Below are positions 1 through 5,501 of a stretch of 5,879 nucleotides of DNA, one piece after another. Both the position numbers and the translations under genes were made by a program. How positions within the stretch are numbered: position 1 is the first letter of the stretch; every line of letters starts with the position of its first letter. Where the stretch lies: contig DAOUOU010000169.1 in assembly GCA_030626465.1 (NCBI GenBank), positions 1 through 5,879 of the forward strand. The letters are read 5' to 3'. The notes under the pieces were generated by a model. The model ran no database searches, had not been told where the DNA came from, and was given only the letters and a program-made list of their open reading frames with translations. The stretch comes from Bacteroidales bacterium. GTDB taxonomy: Bacteria > Bacteroidota > Bacteroidia > Bacteroidales > UBA10428.

Positions 1-294
1 TTCATAATATACAAAAGATATATCACCAATAAATATGCATCCAACCAAGCTGTCTGAATATAAATCTATTATGCTTGATTTTAAATTTTGTGCATCTCCT
101 CCTGATGTTTCAAATATATTAACAGTATAAAAAGCAGAAATATCATCAACATATCTGTTTATTTCCCATTCTAAACTGTCATATACATATTCGTTAACGA
201 GTACTATTATCTTTTCCTCTTTATCAGCATGCACGGGAGTAATAAATACAAATAAGAAAATTATTATAACATATTTAATAAGGCCAATTTGCAC
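1..294 (-). CDS. Secreted gingipain (C25)-like protein, N-terminal part only
   Basis: This is the first 98 codons of a gene that leaves the window at its left edge. I chose GTG at 294-292 because a TAA lies in frame five codons upstream (309-307) and no ATG is available. Residues 1-23 read as a signal peptide: a lysine, a hydrophobic run rich in I/F/V, then a PVHA cleavage site before DKEE. The mature part starts with a beta-strand (KIIVLVNE, about 28-35), a helix (EWEINRYVDDI, about 42-52), a TSGGD turn at 63-67, another helix, and a strand ending GCIFIGD at 85-91. This alternating layout resembles the first subdomain of gingipain/caspase-like C25 peptidases, but the catalytic His and Cys would lie outside the window, so peptidase activity is unproven. 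It starts 17 nt after the stop of the propeptide-like gene on the same strand and is probably co-transcribed with it. Export is seen; C25 kinship is inference. Confidence 0.6.
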   Translation of the reverse strand, partial: MQIGLIKYVIIIFLFVFITPVHADKEEKIIVLVNEYVYDSLEWEINRYVDDISAFYTVNIFETSGGDAQNLKSSIIDLYSDSLVGCIFIGDISFVYYE

Positions 295-311
295 AACGTC
301 AGATTTTTATG

Positions 312-1112
312 TCATTTTATTTTTTTTATATAGTATGGTTTTTTATCAGGTATCGTTTCATTTTTATATTTAATATTGATTAAAGAGTCCTCATTTTCTA
401 TATTATCGAAAGTTTTAATTTTTGAATAATCAATTTTTTCTTTAAGAGGAAGTATCTTTTCCAAATCATTTGGATTCAATACAAATTTCCTTACATAGTC
501 TTTACTTATTTCAATTTTCTTTTCTGAAGTTTCAAAATCAAATTGGCTATCATTTATATTATAGTTTATTTTTAATTCAATATGTTTTAGTAAGTCCAGT
601 TTATTATATTCGAAGTAATATTGAAAAGGGCAGATCAGTAATTTAATTAGTAAATACCCTGCCTGCAATTCAGGTGATTCTATTTCAACAATATCGTTAA
701 TGTTTGGAAAGGAGTTTGACAGTGTGTCTGCATTAAAGCTAAATGTAACTTGTTTTTTAATTGAATTATTATATTCTTTTATAGCTTTATTTTCTGGGAA
801 AGCAATATAAACATCGTCAATGAATAATTCGGTTTTTTGTATTAATATCTGCAGATTATCAATTTCAACACCGTGAGGAAGAACTACAAAGTAAGGGATA
901 TACGGAAGCACTGATGAATCCTTATTAGAATATGTATTTGTTTTTATATTATGAATCTGAAAATGGGAACCTTTTTGCTTAATTCTAAATTTTTCTTTAG
1001 AAAAACTAATTTGAACATTTACAGATTTAATAACCTTCGTTTCCTGAGCATAACAAACGATTTGGCCAAGGATTAACCAAATCACGAAACCATTGTATAA
1101 CCATTTACTCAT
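312..1112 (-). CDS. Exported protein resembling a stand-alone C25 (gingipain) propeptide
   Basis: This is a 266-residue protein if it starts at ATG 1112; a TTG nine bases upstream is in frame but less likely. The N-terminus (MSKWLYNGF, then a hydrophobic stretch ending in CYAQ before ETK) is a signal peptide with cleavage near residue 23. The mature protein is hydrophilic and strand-rich. Near residues 68-85 it carries LPYIPYFVVLPHGVEIDNLQI, close to the LP...(V/L)LP.G pattern in propeptides of gingipain-like C25 proteins. There are no catalytic residues of a peptidase and no C-terminal sorting domain. In known gingipains the propeptide is fused to the protease and keeps it inactive; here it is a separate gene directly upstream of a second exported, gingipain-like protein, so an inhibitor or chaperone role for that neighbour is plausible. 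The assignment rests on one motif, signal peptide and context; it could instead be an unrelated periplasmic protein. I see no clear -33/-7 promoter in front. Confidence 0.65.
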   Translation of the reverse strand: MSKWLYNGFVIWLILGQIVCYAQETKVIKSVNVQISFSKEKFRIKQKGSHFQIHNIKTNTYSNKDSSVLPYIPYFVVLPHGVEIDNLQILIQKTELFIDDVYIAFPENKAIKEYNNSIKKQVTFSFNADTLSNSFPNINDIVEIESPELQAGYLLIKLLICPFQYYFEYNKLDLLKHIELKINYNINDSQFDFETSEKKIEISKDYVRKFVLNPNDLEKILPLKEKIDYSKIKTFDNIENEDSLINIKYKNETIPDKKPYYIKKIK

Positions 1113-1577
1113 AATTATCAAATCTTAGAAATTCGACAATTGAAAATTTTATCTTAAATTATTAATAGTTTGTATAATGTTTATAACATCTGAATTGAAT
1201 TTTGCTTTTCGATTATTTCAGACTTTTGAATTTTTAGCCACAACAATTCTTAAAATGAATGAGAATCATTACATAAGTTAATATTTATTAATCCCGAAAG
1301 TCAAATATGATTGATCAAAGGCAAATTAGAATTGACAGAATAAACTTATACGATTTCCAATGAAAAAAATTAATAATCAACATAATAAACATCTCTTCAA
1401 ACAAAATTAACAAACCGTATATCTTCTTGCATATTATGCAAAATATATCATTTCATATGCTTCCTGGTATTTTTATCAGTACTACAGTAACACCTGGAAT
1501 ATCTGGTTGTTAATTATTTATAACTTTTATCTTAAAGATGAAGACCTATATAACGAGTGAGTGTGAAAGTGAGATTT
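1113..1577. other. Intergenic region without a recognisable gene
   Basis: This AT-rich gap separates the start of the minus-strand propeptide-like gene from the end of the tRNA-Phe unit. I find no convincing reading frame. Visible small structures are a Fur-box-like stretch (1255-1273), a perfect short palindrome TTGCATA-T-TATGCAA at 1427-1441, and a 13-bp near-copy of the tRNA-Phe 3' end at 1488-1500. From about 1555 the top strand becomes purine-rich with GAGTGA-like words leading into the tRNA terminator. None of these is proven functional. Confidence 0.6.
1488..1500 (-). repeat. Short copy of the tRNA-Phe 3' end
   Basis: TAACACCTGGAAT here matches TAGCACCTGGAAT at 1638-1650, the acceptor/T-stem 3' part of tRNA-Phe, at 12 of 13 positions and in the same orientation. 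It lies 134 bp downstream of the tRNA in the direction of tRNA transcription. A repeat of a tRNA 3' end on that side is the usual shape of an attachment-site remnant, but the match is short and the space between the copies holds only the terminator. It may be chance. Confidence 0.3.
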
Positions 1578-1580
1578 GAG

Positions 1581-1631
1581 AAAAACAGAGTGAAAGTGTC
1601 TCGCTCTCGCTCTCACTCTCACTCTGTTTTT
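1581..1631 (-). terminator. Terminator of the tRNA-Phe transcript
   Basis: AAAAACAGAGTGA (1581-1593) and TCACTCTGTTTTT (1619-1631) form a perfect 13-bp inverted repeat around a 25-nt loop, starting 4 nt after the tRNA 3' end. Read on the minus strand the hairpin ends in a run of five T, the normal form of a Rho-independent terminator; the A/T-tract symmetry would also allow action on the plus strand. The loop and right arm contain a hexamer array, two CTCGCT followed by two CTCACT (1600-1623). Confidence 0.75.
1600..1623. repeat. Hexanucleotide tandem repeat (CTCRCT)x4
   Basis: Four head-to-tail hexamers, two CTCGCT then two CTCACT, lie inside the tRNA-Phe terminator. The strand bias (pure pyrimidine except for the R position) continues as GAGTGA-like purine words at 1555-1599 on the same strand, so alternative pairings are possible, for example AGTGAGA at 1568-1574 with TCTCACT at 1611-1617. 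The array could change length by slippage. Confidence 0.6.
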
Positions 1632-1634
1632 ATG

Positions 1635-1707
<73 letters not shown>

Positions 1708-1719
1708 TTTTAAGTAATA

Positions 1720-1803
1720 TTTTCAATCAGTTGCTCTACCAATCCCGAAAAACAGCAAATTTGAATTCAAATTTGCTGTTTTTCGGAGCTGAGCTATGCC
1801 ACC
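1720..1803 (-). pseudogene. Fragmentary tRNA-Phe 5' half interrupted in the D-loop
   Basis: This is a partial second copy of tRNA-Phe just upstream of the intact gene. Positions 1789-1803 repeat tRNA bases 1-15 exactly (plus four T of the flank), and positions 1720-1742 repeat the rest of the D arm and the anticodon arm up to and including GAA with two mismatches in 23. Between them, in the D-loop after G15, sit 46 extra bases (1743-1788) centred on a perfect palindrome. The 3' half (anticodon 3' strand, T arm, acceptor 3' strand) is missing, so it cannot make a tRNA. It most likely arose by tandem duplication of the tRNA, followed by insertion of the palindrome and loss of the 3' half. It lies between the tRNA promoter and the working tRNA and should be transcribed. 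Confidence 0.85.
1745..1786. repeat. Perfect 42-bp palindrome inside the tRNA fragment
   Basis: From CCGAAAAACAGCAAATTTGAA (arm 1745-1765) to its exact reverse complement (1766-1786) there is no mismatch and no spacer, with GAATTC at the centre. As RNA it folds into a strong hairpin from either strand. The A5/T5 tracts flanking the CAGCAAATTTG stem give it the form of a bidirectional intrinsic terminator. It is the core of a 46-bp insert that splits an otherwise colinear tRNA sequence, which suggests a mobile or repeat-type palindromic unit (REP/MITE-like), but with one copy in view this cannot be tested here. Confidence 0.9.
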
Positions 1804-1820
1804 TTTTTATTTAAGCGCTG

Positions 1821-1851
1821 CAAATCTATTGAAAAAAAATGTGTTTCACAA
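1821..1851 (-). promoter_or_regulatory. Promoter of the tRNA-Phe unit (Bacteroidota type)
   Basis: On the minus strand TTG (1851-1849), 20 nt, then TAGATTTG (1828-1821) fits the Bacteroidota -33/-7 consensus TTG, 19-21 nt, TAnnTTTG exactly. The start of transcription would fall around 1815, about 10 nt before the broken tRNA copy. I see no comparable match between the palindrome and the intact tRNA, so this is the likely sole promoter. Confidence 0.7.
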
Positions 1852-2032
1852 AAAGGAATCTGTATTAAATATACCGGAGCGATTTTTCATCAGAGACTCG
1901 ATAATTCTATTTCATTTTCCCAAAATCATAAAGAATTAGCCTAAGAAATAATGAATCCTGTCAACTAGGTTTAATCATATCATTTCATCAGTATTAAATT
2001 AATTTTTAAAGGTCTGATGTTACTTACTATTC

Positions 2033-2074
2033 AATTTTTATTCATACTTTTTATGTAATTTTTGAATAAAAATT
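2033..2074. repeat. 12-bp inverted repeat upstream of the M16 peptidase gene
   Basis: AATTTTTATTCA (2033-2044) is repeated in inverted form as TGAATAAAAATT (2063-2074) with 18 nt between. The right arm overlaps the possible -33 TTTG (2061-2064). It could be a regulator site or a weak hairpin; its low complexity means chance cannot be excluded. Confidence 0.45.
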
Positions 2075-2096
2075 AAATAGACGTTTCATACTTTTG
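2061..2096 (+). promoter_or_regulatory. Probable promoter of the M16 peptidase operon
   Basis: TACTTTTG at 2089-2096 matches the Bacteroidota -7 element TAnnTTTG exactly and would place the start of transcription about 20 nt before the ATG. The nearest upstream TTTG (2061-2064) leaves a 24-nt spacer, longer than the usual 19-21, so only the -7 part is well supported. Confidence 0.45.
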
Positions 2097-2123
2097 TAGC
2101 TCTTTTTATACTGATTAAGGGAG

Positions 2124-3350
2124 ATGGAATTATACACTCATATTTTAAAAAACGGAATCCGACTTATTCATCAACCTGCAGTTTCACCGGTTGCCCATTG
2201 TGGAATATTAATAAATACCGGATCACGCGACGAACTTGAAAATCAACACGGATTAGCCCATCTGTCAGAACATCTTATTTTCAAAGGCACAAAAAAAAGA
2301 AAAGCTCATCATATCCTGAGCAGAATGGAGGATGTTGGGGGAGAGATGAATGCCTATACAACCAAAGAAGAAACTTGCATTTATACAACATTTTTTAATA
2401 ATTATTACCCAAGAGCATTTGAACTGATTTCTGATATTCTGTTTAACTCTGTTTTTCCGCAGAACGAAATTAATAAAGAAAAAGAAGTCATCATTGATGA
2501 AATAAACTCCTATAAGGATTCTCCTGTTGACCAGATTTACGATGATTTTGAGGAAATGATCTTTAACAGCAATCCAATTGCCCGAAACATCCTGGGTACA
2601 AAAGAATCTCTCAATTCTTTTTCAAGAAGTGATATAATTAACTTTTACACCTCCAACTATCCTACAAATGAAATAGTGATATCAAGTATAGGAAGCCTTT
2701 CATACAATCGCATTGCTAAATACTTTACAAAATATTTTTCCGATATTCCATCTATGCAAAAGAAATCACCGCGTAATAAATACGATTATAATTTGTACAA
2801 TTCTCAGAGCAAACAAGAAAGTAAAAACACCTATCAGGCCCATTGTATAATTGGTAACCAGGCATACAGCAACAAGGATGATAAGAGGTTTGTTATGCAT
2901 CTTCTTAATAATCTGCTTGGAGGCCCCGGGATGAATTCCCGCCTTAACATGATATTACGCGAAAAAAAAGGTCTTGCTTACAATGTGGAATCAAATTATT
3001 CAACATATACCGATGTGGGTATATTTCATATTTATTTCGGTACGGATAAAAAAGACTTAAATCAATGCCTCAACCTAATTCATTCTGATCTTAAAAAATT
3101 GAGAGGATCAAAATTAGGCACAATTCAGCTTTCAAGAGCTCAGCGTCAATTAATAGGTCAGATTGCCATTGCAGCAGAAAATAATGAGAACCAGATGTTA
3201 TCAAACGGCCGGAGCATTCTTCTTTTCGACCGTATTGATTCATTAAAAGAAATCACCAAAAAGATTGAAACCATATCATCAAAAGATATTCAAGAAATAT
3301 CCAACGATATACTGATACCTCATCAGCTTTCTTCACTGATGTATTGTTAA
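2124..3350 (+). CDS. M16 family zinc metallopeptidase (pitrilysin/insulinase type)
   Basis: This 408-residue protein has the size and two-domain plan of single-unit M16B peptidases, which cleave peptides or damaged or signal fragments in a clamshell chamber. The active site is complete: inverted zinc motif H46-L-S-E49-H50 (H46 and H50 bind zinc, E49 is the general base) and the distal ligand E126, 76 residues after H50, in the usual EKEVIIDEI helix with E119. GGEMNAYTTKEETCIY (72-87) is the conserved strand after the motif. The C-terminal half has GGPGMNSRL...REKKGLAY (266-286), including the R279 and Y286 typical of the non-catalytic domain. No signal peptide is present, so it is probably cytoplasmic. 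ATG 2124 is fixed by an in-frame TGA at 2112-2114; an AAGGGAG run directly abuts the start, too close for a normal Shine-Dalgarno site. It is followed after 10 nt by the O-methyltransferase gene, probably in one operon. The physiological substrate is unknown. Confidence 0.95.
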   Translation: MELYTHILKNGIRLIHQPAVSPVAHCGILINTGSRDELENQHGLAHLSEHLIFKGTKKRKAHHILSRMEDVGGEMNAYTTKEETCIYTTFFNNYYPRAFELISDILFNSVFPQNEINKEKEVIIDEINSYKDSPVDQIYDDFEEMIFNSNPIARNILGTKESLNSFSRSDIINFYTSNYPTNEIVISSIGSLSYNRIAKYFTKYFSDIPSMQKKSPRNKYDYNLYNSQSKQESKNTYQAHCIIGNQAYSNKDDKRFVMHLLNNLLGGPGMNSRLNMILREKKGLAYNVESNYSTYTDVGIFHIYFGTDKKDLNQCLNLIHSDLKKLRGSKLGTIQLSRAQRQLIGQIAIAAENNENQMLSNGRSILLFDRIDSLKEITKKIETISSKDIQEISNDILIPHQLSSLMYC

Positions 3351-3360
3351 ATCATGTACT

Positions 3361-4005
3361 ATGATGAATGATTATGAAAAAGCTATAGAAAATTATGTAT
3401 TATCTCATTCAACCCCTGAAGATAATATTCTGGCTGAACTTAACCGGGTTACTTTCCTGAAAGCTATTTATCCCCGCATGTTATCAGGACCAATGCTGGG
3501 TAAGTTACTGGAGTTTTTATCATTTATGCTAAAGCCAAAATACATACTTGAAATAGGGACATTTACCGGTTATTCTGCCATCTGTCTGGCCAAAGGATTA
3601 TCTGTAGGAGGAAAACTGATTACTATTGAAAAGAATGATGAAATAATTAAATTTTCTAGCAATTATTTTCAAAAATCCGGATTATCTGATAAGATAGAGC
3701 TTTTGGTTGGGGATGCACTTGAAATTGTTCCAAGTCTGGATTATCAGTTCGATTTGGTATTTATTGATGCCGAAAAGAAAGAATACGTTGATTATTATTC
3801 GCTTGTTATTGATAAAATAAGACCTGGTGGATTTATAATTGCAGATAATGTATTGTGGGACGGTAAAGTACTTGACAAAGTAAAATATACTGATAAAGAG
3901 ACGAAAGGTATAAGAGCATTCAATGAATTAATATCAAAGGATCCGCGTGTCGAAAATATAATAATTCCAATCCGCGATGGAATCAGTATAATCAGAAAAA
4001 TTTAA
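3361..4005 (+). CDS. Class I SAM-dependent O-methyltransferase (COMT-like)
   Basis: This 214-residue protein matches the small metal-dependent catechol/caffeoyl-CoA O-methyltransferase family (about 210-225 residues), which transfers a methyl group from SAM to a hydroxyl of a catechol-like substrate. The SAM-binding motif I is LEIGTFTGYSA (63-73), the acidic residue that contacts the ribose is E90 in ITIEKN, and VGDA at 116-119 is the next conserved loop. The divalent metal ligands are D136 (FIDAEKKEY), D162 and N163 (IADNVLWDGKV), all present, so it should be active. The N-terminal helices (LAELNR, then PRMLSGPMLGKLLEFL) are also typical. The start may be Met1 or Met2 (ATGATG); both give the same protein otherwise. 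No signal peptide is seen. It lies 10 nt after the M16 peptidase stop and is likely co-transcribed; no terminator is evident after it. The substrate cannot be told from the sequence. Confidence 0.93.
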   Translation: MMNDYEKAIENYVLSHSTPEDNILAELNRVTFLKAIYPRMLSGPMLGKLLEFLSFMLKPKYILEIGTFTGYSAICLAKGLSVGGKLITIEKNDEIIKFSSNYFQKSGLSDKIELLVGDALEIVPSLDYQFDLVFIDAEKKEYVDYYSLVIDKIRPGGFIIADNVLWDGKVLDKVKYTDKETKGIRAFNELISKDPRVENIIIPIRDGISIIRKI

Positions 4006-4105
4006 TATTTACCTAAACAAAGCTTATAATGTTCGTGTTTATTAAAAACAAATAGTATAATTTTTAATTGGTTCAATAAGTTTTTACTCATAACAAGAAT
4101 TTCCC

Positions 4106-4990
4106 ATGGCGAACTATTCTATAAGAGATCTTGAACGACTCACAGGTATTAAGGCGCATACCATTCGCATTTGGGAAAAGCGATACGGACTAATAGATCC
4201 CGAACGCACATCAACAAACATACGTGCCTATTGCGATTCAGATCTTAAAAAGTTACTGAATGTTTCCATTTTAAATAAAAACGGATATAAGATCTCAAAA
4301 ATAGCCCGGTTTTCTCCTGTTGAGATTGCAGATAATATCAATAGACTGGCTGAACAATCCGCTGATTCGGAAAGTCTGATTGACAATCTGGCTATTGCCA
4401 TGATTGATCTGAATGAGAGTAAATTTGAAAGGATTCTTTCAAGAGCAATTATACAATTAGGGTTTGAAGATACTGTAATTAAAATATTAAATCCATTCCT
4501 GGTCAGAGTTGGTATTATGTGGCAAACCGGATCAATTAATCCTTCCCAGGAACATTTTGTTTCAAACCTGCTTCGACAAAAAATGTTAGTAGCTATTGAC
4601 AGTCAGATAGGTGATAATCTCCCCCATGCTAAAACTTTTTTTCTATTTCTTCCTGAAGGAGAAATGCATGAGTTAAACCTCTTATTTGCAAGTTATTTAA
4701 TTCGTAAAAGAGGTCATAAAGTTATTTACCTTGGACAAAATGTTCCAGTTGGAGATTTAGTTGAAGTTGAAAGAATATGTCATTCCGATTATCTGCTTAC
4801 CTCTTTCATTACTTCAATGACAGACTGCGATATACAGAACTACCTGCAAAATCTTGCAGAAAAGTTTTCAGAAAAAACGATTTACATTACCGGTGAGCAG
4901 GCTTTATCTCTAAAAGATGATTTTCCAGATAATGCAAAGCATATTGACTCTCCGGAAGCACTTATCTCAGAAATAAATTCTATATCCTGA
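4106..4990 (+). CDS. MerR-family regulator with cobalamin-binding domain (CarH/LitR-like)
   Basis: Domains in order: a MerR winged-helix DNA-binding domain at about 1-70 (YSIRDLERLTGIKAHTIRIW, then EKRYGL and RAY), a four-helix B12-cap bundle at about 85-170, and a Rossmann-like B12-binding domain at about 175-294. The cap holds W139-x9-E149-H150, the signature of AdoCbl photoreceptors of the CarH/LitR type. The B12 domain carries E186-x-H188-x2-N191, then after 41 residues S233-x-I235, then after 27 residues G263-E264. Spacing is canonical, and H188 is the expected lower axial ligand, but the usual Gly is Asn at 191 and the GG is GE. The residue after W139 is Gln, where CarH has the His that ligates cobalt after light exposure. 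CarH-like proteins repress carotenoid genes in the dark and let go in light; this one may sense B12 or light differently, or not bind it. It is about 100 bp after the methyltransferase and upstream of a sigma gene with operator-like repeats. No clear own promoter is seen. Family certain; light sensing is inference. Confidence 0.92.
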   Translation: MANYSIRDLERLTGIKAHTIRIWEKRYGLIDPERTSTNIRAYCDSDLKKLLNVSILNKNGYKISKIARFSPVEIADNINRLAEQSADSESLIDNLAIAMIDLNESKFERILSRAIIQLGFEDTVIKILNPFLVRVGIMWQTGSINPSQEHFVSNLLRQKMLVAIDSQIGDNLPHAKTFFLFLPEGEMHELNLLFASYLIRKRGHKVIYLGQNVPVGDLVEVERICHSDYLLTSFITSMTDCDIQNYLQNLAEKFSEKTIYITGEQALSLKDDFPDNAKHIDSPEALISEINSIS

Positions 4991-5072
4991 TCCGGACCTC
5001 TTCCTGTTGTAATTACATCTTCCATTGTTCTTCATAACCTTACCAAATGCTATACCGTTATTTGCAATATAT

Positions 5073-5140
5073 ATTGAAAGTCAATTCTTCTTTTCAAGAT
5101 AGTTTTCAACAGCTGTACTGTCGATAGACTTTCAATTTTT
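5073..5140 (+). terminator. Possible terminator after the MerR/B12 gene
   Basis: ATTGAAAGTC (5073-5082) and GACTTTCAAT (5127-5136) are a perfect 10-bp inverted repeat, and T5 follows at 5136-5140, which suits plus-strand termination about 80 bp after the MerR stop. The 44-nt loop is long for an intrinsic terminator, though it contains the 8-bp palindrome ACAGCTGT. It could equally be the edges of a lost insertion. Confidence 0.35.
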
Positions 5141-5276
5141 ATCCAAAAACTCTTCCATTATCAAAGAAGAGTACGTGGCTCCGAAAATCGATCTGATTTA
5201 AACCATTCCTTGTTCTTTCTGATGAAGAATAAAAAGCAATATGAACGTATGCTTAATGCCAATGAAACATAAAATT
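5081..5276 (-). pseudogene. Possible decayed gene fragment, unidentified
   Basis: On the minus strand, broken frames join into protein-like text. The right part reads FFIRKNKEWFKSDRFSEP in one frame; after a shift near 5170 the next frame reads TYSSLIMEEFLDKN, an in-frame TGA (5132-5134), then KSIDSTAVENYLEKKN and a final TGA at 5081-5083. The hydrophilic, helix-like composition suggests the C-terminal remnant of a gene with one frameshift and one nonsense change. I cannot name a family. A competing reading is a 63-codon stretch without stops on the plus strand (5081-5269), which has no good start. Both may be chance. Confidence 0.22.
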
Positions 5277-5288
5277 AAATATACTTAA

Positions 5289-5320
5289 ATGTTTAATCAT
5301 TTTAATCAATTATTAAACAT
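5289..5320. promoter_or_regulatory. Operator-like inverted repeat, distal copy
   Basis: ATGTTTAAT (5289-5297) and ATTAAACAT (5312-5320) are perfect 9-bp inverted arms 14 nt apart. The arm sequence and the 14-nt spacer are the same as in the site over the sigma promoter 181 bp downstream, apart from the last arm base (T here, C there). No -33/-7 match overlaps this copy. A dimeric regulator, most simply the adjacent MerR/B12 protein, could bind both and loop the DNA. Confidence 0.6.
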
Positions 5321-5461
5321 ACCAATTTGATATAAATACTATTTATAATTTATTTAGAATTATTCTTAATAAATCTGCGGCATTAGCTATTACTAAAGGT
5401 TTATATAGTTTTTCCTTATTTAAAATAAGCTTTAAAAAGCATGGATCAGGAGAAGTGTGAG

Positions 5462-5493
5462 TTTGTTTGATGTTTAACTTTTAATTATGTTTG
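5462..5493 (+). promoter_or_regulatory. Promoter of the ECF sigma factor gene
   Basis: TTTG (5462-5465), 20 nt, TATGTTTG (5486-5493) fits the Bacteroidota consensus exactly. Transcription would start near 5500, giving a leader of about 36 nt before ATG 5536. A 32-bp inverted repeat begins 5 nt after the -33 element and ends 8 nt past the -7 element, so a protein bound there would contact or block the promoter. Confidence 0.75.
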
Positions 5494-5501
5494 TTAAACA
5501 T
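5470..5501. promoter_or_regulatory. Operator-like inverted repeat over the sigma promoter
   Basis: ATGTTTAAC (5470-5478) and GTTAAACAT (5493-5501) are perfect 9-bp inverted arms with a 14-nt spacer (arm centres 23 bp apart, about two turns). The left arm lies between -33 and -7; the right arm starts at the last base of -7 and reaches the likely start of transcription. The position suits a repressor, or a MerR-type factor that acts from the promoter spacer. The neighbouring MerR/B12 gene is the obvious candidate; autoregulation by the sigma factor's own pathway is another. Confidence 0.65.

Larger units (their letters stand above)
1852..2123. other. Intergenic region between divergent tRNA-Phe and M16 peptidase units
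   Basis: No reading frame of note is seen. The two transcription units diverge from this stretch: the tRNA-Phe promoter is at its left edge and the likely peptidase promoter at its right. It is AT-rich, with a 12-bp inverted repeat (2033-2074) and an 11-bp direct repeat TTCATACTTTT (2041-2051 and 2086-2096) near the peptidase gene. Confidence 0.6.

Noticed and set aside
1113..1121. TTG as start of the propeptide-like gene, three codons earlier
   Set aside because: ATG at 1112 gives a cleaner signal peptide, and there is no better ribosome site for the TTG.
1255..1273. Fur-box-like sequence with core GAGAATCATTA
   Set aside because: About 13 of 19 bases match the classical Fur box, it lies some 140 bp from the nearest start, and no iron gene is nearby; it is too weak to call.
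1290..1299. AATCCCGAAA shared with the edge of the palindromic insert (1741-1750)
   Set aside because: Only ten bases are shared and no extended similarity follows, so it is not evidence of a second copy.
1720..1803. A second functional tRNA-Phe gene
   Set aside because: The entire 3' half is missing and the D-loop is split by 46 bases, so it cannot fold as a tRNA.
4036..4050. TGTTT-ATTAA-AAACA upstream of the MerR/B12 gene as a third operator
   Set aside because: The arms are only 5 bp with a 5-nt spacer, unlike the 9-bp arms and 14-nt spacer of the paired sites, and no promoter match accompanies it.
5441..5470. Tiny frame MDQEKCEFV as a leader peptide of the sigma gene
   Set aside because: It overlaps the -33 element and the operator, upstream of the predicted transcript start.
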